A stretch of DNA of 64,000 nt from Shinisaurus crocodilurus (lineage: Eukaryota; Chordata; Lepidosauria; Squamata; Shinisauridae). This document shows, one piece after another, positions 22,806 through 34,618 of the stretch (position 1 is the first letter of the stretch; every line of letters starts with the position of its first letter). Location: NCBI GenBank assembly GCA_021292165.1, contig CM037878.1:290270971-290334970 (forward strand). Reading direction: 5' to 3'. A model generated the notes under the pieces. That model searched no databases. It had not been told where the DNA came from and was given only the letters and a program-made list of their open reading frames with translations. The position numbers and the translations under genes were made by a program.

Positions 22806-24111
22806 CTGGAGGTCCTGCCTTGGATGGAGGGATCACCTGATGGCAGGTCATGAGACCCGTCCACAAACTCATCATGCCACCATGAACCAATAGAGAGAGG
22901 TTTCAGACAACTGCTTTTGGTGGGGGAACAAAGGACCCCACATAAAAACTAGTTTTCTGCACAAAAAGAAGGGGAAAAGGCAGTGCTGCTAAATATGATG
23001 AACCTACAACTCTCCCTCAAGAAAAAGGAACCTGCTCTTATCTTTCTCCCTAGACTTTTTTCTGTGTTGATTAGTGCCTACGTATCTTCCACATCTCAAA
23101 GGGAGATCCGTGATACAAAGCCCACATTAAAAAATTGGGGAAACCACCTTCATGTAATTTATTTCAGGTCTCGCAAGACCGCTCTGGGCCAATCCAGGAA
23201 GGGTTGGAGATGACCCTGGTGGGGTGCTTTCTTTCCCCGTGTACAGCAGTTGTCTAAAACCTCTTCCTGTTCAGCCACAGTGGCATGCTGAGTTCATAGA
23301 GGGCGGTCACATGACCCCCTCAAGTTTCCCCACCACCCGGGGCAGGACCTCTGGATCTGGGACTTCCAGGGATGGTGTTGCATATGAATCCTGTGTGGTC
23401 ACTTCCAGCACCCCACATGTATGGCAGGGGTATAAACCATCTACATATGCGTCTATCTCAGCTTGACGAGTCCCTAGAGGGCTCAAATGACCCCCATCCG
23501 GTTGATGCCTTCATCCAGAAAGGGCGTCTGGAGGTGGGACTTCCGGGGGATGGGGTGGGACTTCTGCCAGGAGCGGGGCTAAACCACCTGTCACATTTGA
23601 ATAAGGGGCGGGGCTCAGAGTTAAATGTGAGGTAGCGTTTTTCAATACTCACTTGACCTTGGCTCTCCATCTCCCACAGCAGGCTCACCAAAGTCCAAGT
23701 CTAAGCACCTTTCCTTGTGCTTCAAGGGGCTCCAGTCCAGGAAGGACGATGGAGATGTTCCTAGGACTGGATAGAAAGAGGGTCTTTTGCTTCTCAATTC
23801 CCACCCTGAAGCATTAGGCATGGGCAGGTCCTGACTTGGCAGGAGGCCAATGGGAAGCGGTCTGCACACCATGTTCAGTGCCTGTTCTGGGCCTCACTAA
23901 TCAACACAAGTTCCACTTTGGACAAAGCGGGTTGCAAGGCTGGACCTTTGAGAGTGCACTGTATGAGATGCTGACTGGAAGGTCCTCCCCTGAGCAGCAT
24001 ACTTTCTGGTGAGGGAGCACAGCCATCTGAGGCCTTCACACGGCTGGCAGGGCCTCTGAGGACGCTTCAATATCAGCTTGCCTCTCACTTCAGCAGGTAC
24101 CCTAGACAGGC

Positions 24112-24288
24112 CTGTGGCTTACACTGGCTCAGCTTGTCTGAGCGTGGAGAGCTAAGCAGGGTCAAGCCTGGTTATTACTTGGATGGGAGACCCCTCCTCT
24201 AGTTTCCTGCATTGAGCAGGGGGTTGGACTCGATAGCCTTGTAGGCTCCTTCCAACTCTATGATCTATGAATCTATGAATCTCCCTCC
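24112..24288 (+). mobile_element. 5S-rRNA-derived SINE (unit 1 only, second site)
   Basis: Same structure as at 22627, tail (TCTATGAA)n. Units 2 and 3 of the array lack it at this site. Confidence 0.85.
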
Positions 24289-27200
24289 AGCCCTACAAGA
24301 GATGCCCAGGCAGTGCGAGCCAGCCCAGTAGTTGCTCTCCCCTCCTGAATTCTGGAGCTCCAGCCCCTTCTCCTCTGCACCCCATTGATCTGTCCCTTAA
24401 GGGCACCATCTCTGTGTCTGGTTGAGCCTGCAAGTGGGCAGAGAGCACTCCTAGTGGTGGGTGATCCCCACACACCCACTGGGAACAAAACATACCTGAG
24501 TAGTGAAAAAGGCTACCTCACGAGCCCTGCCGCTTATTCAAATGTGACAGATGGTTAACTCCACCCCTGTCAGATGTCCAACTCCATCCCCGGAAGTCTT
24601 AGCTCCGGAGGTCCTGCCCCGGATGGAGGGATCAGGCGTCATGCAACCGTGGACCCATACGCTGAGGGTTTAGGCTAGGGACGCCGGAGGAAACCGAAAT
24701 GGACTCAAATTAGTCCGAATTTCAAGAATCTGACCCACGGATTCTGCACCAGACTGTCTCTTCCAGACTGGTGGGGATTCCGTTGAGGACTGGTTTTTTT
24801 TACCTTCCGTAATATGGCACAAATTTTGTCATACGAAAATACGGAAAATAAAAGAAGAAACACCCACCAAAAATGCACATTTCCCCTATAGGCTAAATCA
24901 TACGAATACACATTAGTGTATGTTGGGGGAGGTGGGGGGCATTTTGGGGGAATTTGTGAATTTGCGTACGAATGTATTTGCGCAAAATCTGATTCCGTCA
25001 GTGCATGGACGATGCAACAAAAGCTGCCTGAACATCTGCAAAATGTAGACGGAATGGATTTTACAATCTCCGTACATCCCTAAATTTAGACCCCTGCCGT
25101 ACATGTGTGGGATTGGAAGTGACTACACAGGGGTCATTTCCAACACCATGCTGAATTCCCATCTCTGGAGGTCCTCTCCCGGATGGAGGGATCACCTGAT
25201 GGCAGGTCATGAGACCCGTCCACAAACTCATCATGCCACCATGAACCAATAGAGAGAGGTTTCAGACAACTGCTTTTGATGGGGGAACAAAGGACCCCAC
25301 ATAAAAACTAGTTTTCTGCACAAAAAGAAGGAAAAAAGTCAGTGCTGCTAAATATGATGAACCTAAAACTCTCCCTCAAGAAAAAGGAACCTGCTCTTTT
25401 CTTTCTCCCTAGACTTGTTTCTGTGTTGATTAGTGCCTACGTATCTTCCACATCTCAAAGGGAGATCCGTGATACAAAGCCCACATTAAAAAATTGGGAA
25501 AACCACCTTCATGTAATTTATTTCAGGTCTCGCAAGACCGCTCTGGGCCAATCCAGGAAGGGTTGGAGATGACCCTGGTGGGGTGCTTTCTTTCCCCGTG
25601 TACAGCAGTTGTCTAAAACCTCTTCCTGTTCAGCCACAGTGGCATGCTGAGTTCATAGAGGGCGGTCACATGACCCCCTCACGTTTCCCCACCACCCGGG
25701 GCAGGACCTCCGGATCTGGGATTTCCAGGGATGGTGTTGCATATGAATCCTGTGTGGTCACTTCCAGCACCCCACATGTATGGCAGGGGTATAAACCATC
25801 TTCATATGGGTCTATCTCAGCTTGACGAGTCCCCAGAGGGCTCAAATGACCCCCATCCGGTTGATGCCTTCATCCGGAAAGGGCGTCTGGAGGTGGGACT
25901 TCCGGGGGATGGGGTGGGACTTCTGCCAGGAGCGGGGCTAAACCACCTGTCACATTTGAAGAAGGGGCGGGGCTCAGAGTTAAATGTGAGGTAGCGTTTT
26001 TCGATACTCACTTGACCTTGGCTCTCCATCTCCCACAGCAGGCTCACCAAAGTCCAAGTCTAAGCACCTTTCCTTGTGCTTCACGGGGCTCCAGTCCAGG
26101 AAGGACGATGGAGATGTTCCTAGGACTGGATAGAAAGAGGGTCTTTTGCTTCTCAATTCCCACCCTGAAGCATTAGGCATGGGCAGGTCCTGACACGGCA
26201 GGAGGCCAATGGGAAGCGGTCTGCACACCATGTTCAGTGCCTGTTCTGGGCCTCACTAATCAACGCAAGTTCCACTTTGGACAAAGCGGGAGGCAAGGCT
26301 GGACCTTTGAGAGTGCACTGTATGAGATGCTGACTGGAAGGTTCTCCCCTGAGCAGCATTCTTTCTGGTGAGGGAGCACAGCCATCTGAGGCCTTCACAC
26401 GGCTGGCAGGGCCTCTGAGGACACTCCAGCATCAGCTTGCCTCTCACTTCAGCAGGTGCCCTAGATCTCTCTCCAACCCTACAAGAGATGCCCAGGCAGT
26501 GTGAGCCAGCCCAGTAGTTGCTCTCCCCTCCTGGATTCTGCAGCTCCAACCCCTTCTACTCTGCACCCCATTGATCTGTCTCTTAAGGGCACCATCTCTG
26601 TGTCTGGTTGAGCCTGCAAGTGGGCAGAGAGCACTCCTAGTGGTGGGTGATCCCCACACACCCACTGGGAACAGAACATACCCGAGTAGTGAAAAAGGCT
26701 ACCTCACGAGCCCTGCCACTTATTCAAATGTGACAGATGGTTAACTCCACCCCTGTCAGATGTCCGACTCCATCCCCGGAAGTCTTAGCTCCGGAGGTCC
26801 CGCCCCGGATGGAGGGATCAGGCGTCATGCAACTGTGGACCCATATGCTGAGGGTTTAGGCTAGGGATGCCGGAGGAAACCGAAATGGATTCAAATTAGT
26901 CCGAATTTCAAGAATCTGACCCACGGATTCTGCACCAGACTGTCTCTTCCAGACTGGTGGGGATTCCGTTGAGGACTGGTCTTTTTACCTTCCGTAATTT
27001 GGCACAAATTTTGTCGTACGAAAATACGGAAAATAAAAGAAGAAACACCCACCAAAAATGCACATTTCCCCTATAGGCTAAATCATACAAATACACGTTA
27101 GTGTATGTTGGGGGAGGTGGTGGGCATTTTGGGGGAATTTGTGAATTTGCGTACGAATGTATTTGTGCAAAATCCGATTCCATCAGTGCATGGACGATGC

Positions 27201-27342
27201 AACAAAAGCTGCCTGAACATCTGCAAAATGTAGACGGAATTGATTTTACACTCTCCGTACATCCCTAAAAGACCCCCGCCGTACATGTGTGGGACTGGAA
27301 GTGATTACACAGGGGTCATTTCCAACACCATGCTCAGAAGTC

Positions 27343-27512
27343 TGTGGCTCACACTGGCTCAGCTTGTCTGAGTGTGGAAAGCTAAGCAGGGTCAGGCCTG
27401 GTTATTACTTGGATGGGAGACCCCTCCTCTAGTTTTAGTTTCCTGCATTGAGCAGGGGGTTGGACTCGATGGCCTTGTAGGCTCCTTCCAACTCTATGAC
27501 TTATGAATCGCT
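27343..27512 (+). mobile_element. 5S-rRNA-derived SINE (unit 3)
   Basis: At the same unit position as the 22627 copy, nearly identical. Unit 2 has an empty site near 25152. Confidence 0.85.
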
Positions 27513-28591
27513 GGAGGTCCGGCCTTGGATGGAGGGATCACCTGATGGCAGGTCATGAGATCCGTCCACAAACTCATCATGCCACCATGAACCAATAGAG
27601 AGAGGTTTCAGACAACTGCTTTTGGTGGGGGAACAAAGGACCCCATATAAAAACTAGTTTTCTGCACAAAAAGAAGGGGAAAAGGCAGTGCTGCTAAATA
27701 TGAACCTAAAACTCTCCCTCAAGAAAAAGGAACCTGCTCTTATCTTTCTCCCTAGACTTGTTTCTGTGTTGATTAGTGCCTACGTATCTTCCACATCTCA
27801 AAGGGAGATCCGTGATACAAAGCCCACATTAAAAAATTGGGAAAACCACCTTCATGTAATTTATTTCAGGTCTCACAAGACTGCTCTGGGCCAATCCAGG
27901 AAGGGTTGGAAATGACCCTGGTGGGGTGCTGTCGTTCCTTGTATAGAGCAGCTGTCTAAAACCTCTTCCTGTTTGGCCACAATGGCATGCTGAGTTCATT
28001 GAGGGCGGTCACATGACCCCCTCACGTTTCCCCACCACCCGGGGCAGGACCTCCGGATCTGGGATTTCCAGGGATGGTGTTGCATATGAATCCTGTGTGG
28101 TCACTTCCAGCACCCCACATGTATGGCAGGGGTATAAACCATCTTCATATGGGTCCATCTCAGCTTGACGAGTCCCTAGAGGGCTCAAATGACCCCCATC
28201 CGGTTGATGCCTTCATCCGGAAAGGGCGTCTGGAGGTGGGACTTCCGGGGGATGGGGTGGGACTTCTGCCAGGAGCGGGGCTAAACCACCTGTCACATTT
28301 GAAGAAGGGGCGGGGCTCAGAGTTAAATGTGAGGTAGCGTTTTTCGATACTCACTTGACCTTGGCTCTCCATCTCCCACAGCAGGCTCACCAAAGTCCAA
28401 GTCTAAGCACCTTTCCTTGTGCTTCACGGGGCTCCAGTCCAGGAAGGACGATGGAGATGTTCCTAGGACTGGATAGAAAGAGGGTCTTTTGCTTCTCAAT
28501 TCCCACCCTGAAGCATTAGGCATGGGCAGGTCCTGACACGGCAGGAGGCCAATGGGAAGCGGTCTGCACACCATGTTCAGTGCCTGTTCTG

Positions 28592-29103
28592 TAAGCAGGA
28601 TCCACGTTGGTCACGCTTGGAGGCAAGGCTGAGGGCAAGGCAGGCCGTTAGAGAGCACTAAGAGTGGAATGCGGGGAGAATTTTCAGGGAGATTGTCAGG
28701 CGGAGATGGAAAGCGAGGGGTCCTCTGTCATCGCAGGAAAAGAAGCCTGCAAAGCTCCCTGTGGAAATGGGTCGGGAAGCGTGCGAAGAAGGACCACTGC
28801 CCACCCCCCCCGAACACCTGCCAGGGAAGGTCTGGTGAGTCGGAGCTTCGCGCTCTCAGCCAGACTGAAGAATGAAGGAATCGCTTCACATCTGCTGCGG
28901 AGCTTCAGCCACATCTGCCCCCATTGGACCAAATCCAGTGGACGGAGGCCCTGAGCCATGGCCAGTGCTGCTGCTCCCCTGGCGTGTGCCTTCCTTTCCT
29001 TCAAGGCCAGGGAGCAGCAGGTGCTGGGGAGTGGATGGGGGGCAAAGCAGTGTGGCGGCCTGCCATGTGTGCCCCCTCCAGCAGGGCCGTGGATGATTCA
29101 GCC
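28592..29103. other. Unique spacer between the two macrosatellites
   Basis: GC-rich, no family-like frame, no MITE recognised. It contains a C-run near 28803. The left edge of macrosatellite II starts at CAGCAGTGGAAATGG. Confidence 0.5.
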
Positions 29104-31666
29104 CAGCAGTGGAAATGGGGGGAGGGGCGTTGATGCTGAAAACCTGCAGTTAATCTGTACCCCTTGCAGAGCAGGACCAGTGGCCAAGGCAGCCGTCTTC
29201 TTGGTTGGCGAGCAACGCAACACTGATCACATGGATTCTTCCGTGGGTGGGCGATCCTCCGAGAAGAGGGCTGTAAAGGAGTAACTCCAAGATCTCCCTA
29301 GTGGCACGTTTGACAGTGGAGTTTTAACACGGGCAGCTTGAAACCTTTGAGAAATCCTCCTTGAAGATAAAGAAATTCCAGGGTACTTCAAGATCGCTGT
29401 GGCCTTCTATGTTGAGGGGAGGTGTGTTGAAATTGTCCGGGATCTCTTGACAGGTAGGTAGAGCACAGGGCTGGAGGCGGCAGGGTCAGGCCGGTGGGTG
29501 GGGGTCTCCTTGTCCGGTGGGCCTTTTGCTTCACGAGCTGCTGCGATCCGTTCCGGGGCTCTTGTCAACAGCCCTGGCTTCTGGGTCCCGGCACAATGAA
29601 GCATTTTCGAGAAAGCTTCCTTGAAGGGAAGAACCAGGGTCCTTGTCTGTCACCCTGGTAATCTGCCTCAAGGTGAGCTGTACAGAAATGGCAGAACTCT
29701 TGGCAGATGGGTAGAGCGAGGAACCCAAAGACCAGCTTCTTGGGATCCTGGGGATGCATTTGAGACATGCTGTCCCGCGTCTTTCTCAGAGGGAGATGCC
29801 TGGCATTGCTTCCCCTCCACGAAGAGTCGAGAGAGACTTCCCACGGCCTAGTTCTGGGGTTTCGCTGCCATGCTCATGCAGGCGTGGGCTGTGTCGAAGG
29901 GCCAGTCAAGGGTCTCCAGGAATAGAAGGCGGAACTTCTCCATCTCTCCCCCTCCTTTCCTTCCTCCTGGGTGGCCCCTCTTCATCCATGAGAAGAGGTT
30001 CTTTGAGTGGTTCCTTCTGAGTGGTTCTTTGAGTGGTTTCTTCTCTTCTTCCAAGGGAGGCAGGCAACATCAGATCAGAGCTCCCCTCCTGGATCAGAAG
30101 GCAGGCCACCTCCAGCCCTTCCAGGGTGCTTGTCTTCTTCAGGGAGGACGGGAGGTTCCTCGAGTGGTCGCAAACCAGAGAGGGAGCCCAGCGTTGTGTC
30201 AAAAGGACGCGGTCCAGCAGTGGAACTGGGGGGAGGGGCATTGATACTGAAAACCTGCAGTTAATCTGCACCCCTTGCAGAGCAGGACCAGTGGCCAAGG
30301 CAGCCGTCTTCTTGGTTGGCGAGCAACGCAACACTGATCACAGATTCTTCTGTGGGTGGGCAATCCTCCGAGAAGAGGGCTGTAAAGGAGTAACTCCAAG
30401 ATCTCCCTAGTGGCACGTTTGACAGTGGAGTTTTAACATGGGCAGCTTGAAACCTTTGAGAAATCCTCCTTGAAGATAAAGAAACTCCAGGGTACTTCAA
30501 GATCGCTGCGGCCTTCTATGTTGAGGGGAGGTGTGTTGAAATTGTCTGGGATCTCTTGACAGGTGGGTAGAGCACGGAGCTGGAGGCAGCAGGGTCAGGC
30601 GGTTGGGTGGGGGTCTCCTTGTCCGGTGGGCCTTTTGCTTCATGAGCTGCTGCGGTCTGTTCTGGGGCTCTTGTCAACGGCCCTGGCTTCTGGGTCCCGG
30701 CACAATGAAGCATCTTCGAGGAATCCTCCTTGAAGAACTGCTGTCCTCTGTCTTTCTCAGAGGGAGATGCCTGGCATTGCTTCCCTTCCACGAAGAGTCG
30801 AGAGAGACTTCCCACTGTGTCGAAGGGCCAGTCAAGGGTCTCCAGGAATAGAAGGCGGAACTTCTCCATCTCTCCCCCTCCTTTTCTTCCTCCTGGGTGG
30901 CCCCTCTTCATCCATGAGAAGAGGTTCTTTGAGTGGTTCCTTCTGAGTGGTTCTTTGAGTGGTTTCTTCTCTTCTTCCAAGGGAGGCAGGCAACATCAGA
31001 TCAGAGCTCCCCTCCTGGATCAGAAGGCAGGCAGGCCACCTCCAGCCCTTCCAGGGTGCTTGTCTTCTTCAGGGAGGACGGGAGGTTCCTCGAGTGGTCG
31101 CAAACCAGAGAGGGAGCCCAGCGTTGTGTCAAAAGGATGCTTCTGAGAAATGTTTCCCTAAAGTATGGAGAGAGGCAGCATTTAAGCACTCTTCGGTTTT
31201 GCCTACAGAACACATTCGATCACTTCTGCCGAGGCAAACCAGGTGGGTTTTTTATTTGCTTTTTAAGTACAGAGTGAGCCCACAATAAAACAGCACCACC
31301 GTATCAATTCTGGTCTTCAGTTGATGTGCCCAACTGTCCATCCTGCCTCCCCAGCTTCAGAAAATTCAATTGTGACCACCACAGCAGGGCTCACAATGGG
31401 ATGTGCCCCTGCAGCTCTCCCCCTGACAAGGGAAAGTACCACTACACAGCTCTCCCTCTGCTGATATGCAAATAGACATCCCAAATTAGGTCATGGGCTT
31501 ACCTCTGAGTACGTAATAGTCATGAGTGATGCCCACCAATACTGAGGCTTGTAGAAGTGAGCAGTAGTTCTCTCCAGCCAGCATTTAACTCCTGTTTTTA
31601 TCAAAGCTGCCCATCCGTACTATAGGAACATTGGGATCTGCCTTATACTGAGTTGGACCCTTGGTC

Positions 31667-34618
31667 CAGCAGTGGAACTGGGGGGAGGGGCATTGATACT
31701 GAAAACCTGCAGTTAATCTGCACCCCTTGCAGAGCAGGACCAGTGGCCAAGGCAGCCGTCTTCTTGGTTGGCGAGCAACGCAACACTGATCACATGGATT
31801 CTTCTGTGGGTGGGCGATCCTCCGAGAAGAGGGCTGTAAAGGAGTAACTCCAAGATCTCCCTAGTGGCACGTTTGACAGTGGAGTTTTAACACGGGCAGC
31901 TTGAAACCTTTGAGAAATCCTCCTTGAGGATAAAGAAACTCCAGGGTACTTCAAGATCGCTGCGGCCTTCTATGTTGAGGGGAGGTGTGTTGAAATTGTC
32001 CGGGATCTCTTGACAGGTGGGTAGAGCACAGAGCTGGAGGCAGCAGGGTCAGGTGGTTGGGTGGGGGTCTCCTTGTCCGGTGGGCCTTTTGCTTCATGAG
32101 CTGTTGCGATCTGTTCCGGGGCTCTTGTCAACGGCCCTGGCTTCTGGGTCCCGGCACAATGAAGCATCTTCGAGGAATCCTCGGCCCAATGAAGCATCTT
32201 CGAGGAATCCTCCTTGAAGAACTGCTGTCCCACGTCTTTCTCAGAGGGAGATGCCTGGCATTGCTTCCCTTCCACGAAGAGTCGAGAGAGACTTCCCACG
32301 GCCTAGTTCTGGGGTTTCGCTGCCGTGCTCATGCAGGCGTGGGCTGTGTCGAAGGGCCAGTCAAGGGTCTCCAGGAATAGAAGGCGGAACTTCTCCATCT
32401 CTCTCCCTCCTTTTCTTCCTCCTGGGTGGCCCCTCTTCATCCATGAGAGGAGCTCCTTCTCTTCTTCCAAGGGAGGCAGGCAACATCGGATCAGAGCCGC
32501 CCGTGAATCAGAAGGCAGGCCACCTACCAGACCTTCCAGGGTGCTTGTCTTCTTCAGGGAGGTTCTTTGAGTGGTCGCAAGCCGGAGAATGAGCCCCGCA
32601 TTGTGTCGGAAGGAGCCTTCTGAGAAATGTTTCCCCAAAGTATGGAGAGAGGCAGCATTTAAACTCTCTTTGGTTTTGCCTACAGAACACCTTCGATCAC
32701 TTCTGCAGAGTCAAACCAGGTGGGTTTTTGTTTGCTTTTAAGATACAGAGTGAGCCCACAATAAAACAGCACCACCCTATCAGTTCTGGTCTTCAGTTGA
32801 TGTGCGCAACTGTCCATCCTGCCTCCCCAACCTCAGAAAATTCAATTGTGACCACCACAGCAAGGCTCACAATGGGATGTGCCCCTGCAGCTCTCCCCCT
32901 GACAAGGGAAAGTACCACTACACAGCTCTCCCTCTGCTGATATGCAAATAGACATCCCAAATTAGGTCATGGGCTTACCTCTGAGTACGTAATAGTCATG
33001 AGTGATGCCCACCAATATTGAGGCTTGTAGAAGTGAGCAGTAGTTCTCTCCAGCCAGCATTTAACTCCTGTTTTTATCAAAGCTGCCCATCCATACTATA
33101 GGAACATTGGGATCTGCCTTATACTGAGTCGGACCCTTGGTCCAGCAGTGGAACTGGGGGGAGGGGCATTGATACTGAAAACCTGCAGTTAATCTGCACC
33201 CCTTGCAGAGCAGGACCAGTGGCCAAGGCAGCCGTCTTCTTGGTTGGCGAGCAACGCAACACTGATCACATGGATTCTTCTGTGGGTGGGCGATCCTCCG
33301 AGAAGAGGGCTGTAAAGGAGTAACTCCAAGATCTCCCTAGTGGCACGTTTGACAGTGGAGTTTTAACACGGGCAGCTTGAAACCTTTGAGAAATCCTCCT
33401 TGAGGATAAAGAAACTCCAGGGTACTTCAAGATCGCTGCGGCCTTCTATGTTGAGGGGAGGTGTGTTGAAATTGTCCGGGATCTCTTGACAGGTGGGTAG
33501 AGCACAGAGCTGGAGGCAGCAGGGTCAGGTGGTTGGGTGGGGGTCTCCTTGTCCGGTGGGCCTTTTGCTTCATGAGCTGTTGCGATCTGTTCCGGGGCTC
33601 TTGTCAACGGCCCTGGCTTCTGGGTCCCGGCACAATGAAGCATCTTCGAGGAATCCTCGGCCCAATGAAGCATCTTCGAGGAATCCTCCTTGAAGAACTG
33701 CTGTCCCACGTCTTTCTCAGAGGGAGATGCCTGGCATTGCTTCCCTTCCACGAAGAGTCGAGAGAGACTTCCCACGGCCTAGTTCTGGGGTTTCGCTGCC
33801 GTGCTCATGCAGGCGTGGGCTGTGTCGAAGGGCCAGTCAAGGGTCTCCAGGAATAGAAGGCGGAACTTCTCCATCTCTCTCCCTCCTTTTCTTCCTCCTG
33901 GGTGGCCCCTCTTCATCCATGAGAGGAGCTCCTTCTCTTCTTCCAAGGGAGGCAGGCAACATCGGATCAGAGCCGCCCGTGAATCAGAAGGCAGGCCACC
34001 TACCAGACCTTCCAGGGTGCTTGTCTTCTTCAGGGAGGTTCTTTGAGTGGTCGCAAGCCGGAGAATGAGCCCCGCATTGTGTCGGAAGGAGCCTTCTGAG
34101 AAATGTTTCCCCAAAGTATGGAGAGAGGCAGCATTTAAACTCTCTTTGGTTTTGCCTACAGAACACCTTCGATCACTTCTGCAGAGTCAAACCAGGTGGG
34201 TTTTTGTTTGCTTTTAAGATACAGAGTGAGCCCACAATAAAACAGCACCACCCTATCAGTTCTGGTCTTCAGTTGATGTGCGCAACTGTCCATCCTGCCT
34301 CCCCAACCTCAGAAAATTCAATTGTGACCACCACAGCAAGGCTCACAATGGGATGTGCCCCTGCAGCTCTCCCCCTGACAAGGGAAAGTACCACTACACA
34401 GCTCTCCCTCTGCTGATATGCAAATAGACATCCCAAATTAGGTCATGGGCTTACCTCTGAGTACGTAATAGTCATGAGTGATGCCCACCAATATTGAGGC
34501 TTGTAGAAGTGAGCAGTAGTTCTCTCCAGCCAGCATTTAACTCCTGTTTTTATCAAAGCTGCCCATCCATACTATAGGAACATTGGGATCTGCCTTATAC
34601 TGAGTCGGACCCTTGGTC
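31667..34618. repeat. Two adjacent, apparently identical macrosatellite II units
   Basis: 31667-33142 and 33143-34618 are both 1476 bp. All six frames translate the same in both, and no difference was seen on reading. Confidence 0.85.

Larger units (their letters stand above)
21782..28591. repeat. Macrosatellite I: three tandem units of about 2.1-2.5 kb
   Basis: Units about 21782-24285, 24286-26465 and 26466-28591 share order and sequence. Landmarks: CCTACAAGAGATG start; 'CCACACACCCACTGGGAACA' at about 21957, 24470 and 26655; an A/T-rich block with TACGAAAATACGGAAAATAA; GTATGGCAGGGGTATAAACC; and CAGGAGGCCAATGGGAAGCG near the end. Length differences come mainly from 5S-SINE inserts (two in unit 1, none in unit 2, one in unit 3). 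Unit 3 lacks the last 230 bp or so. Short repeated frames are non-coding in look: no family similarity and broken by stops. Confidence 0.88.
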
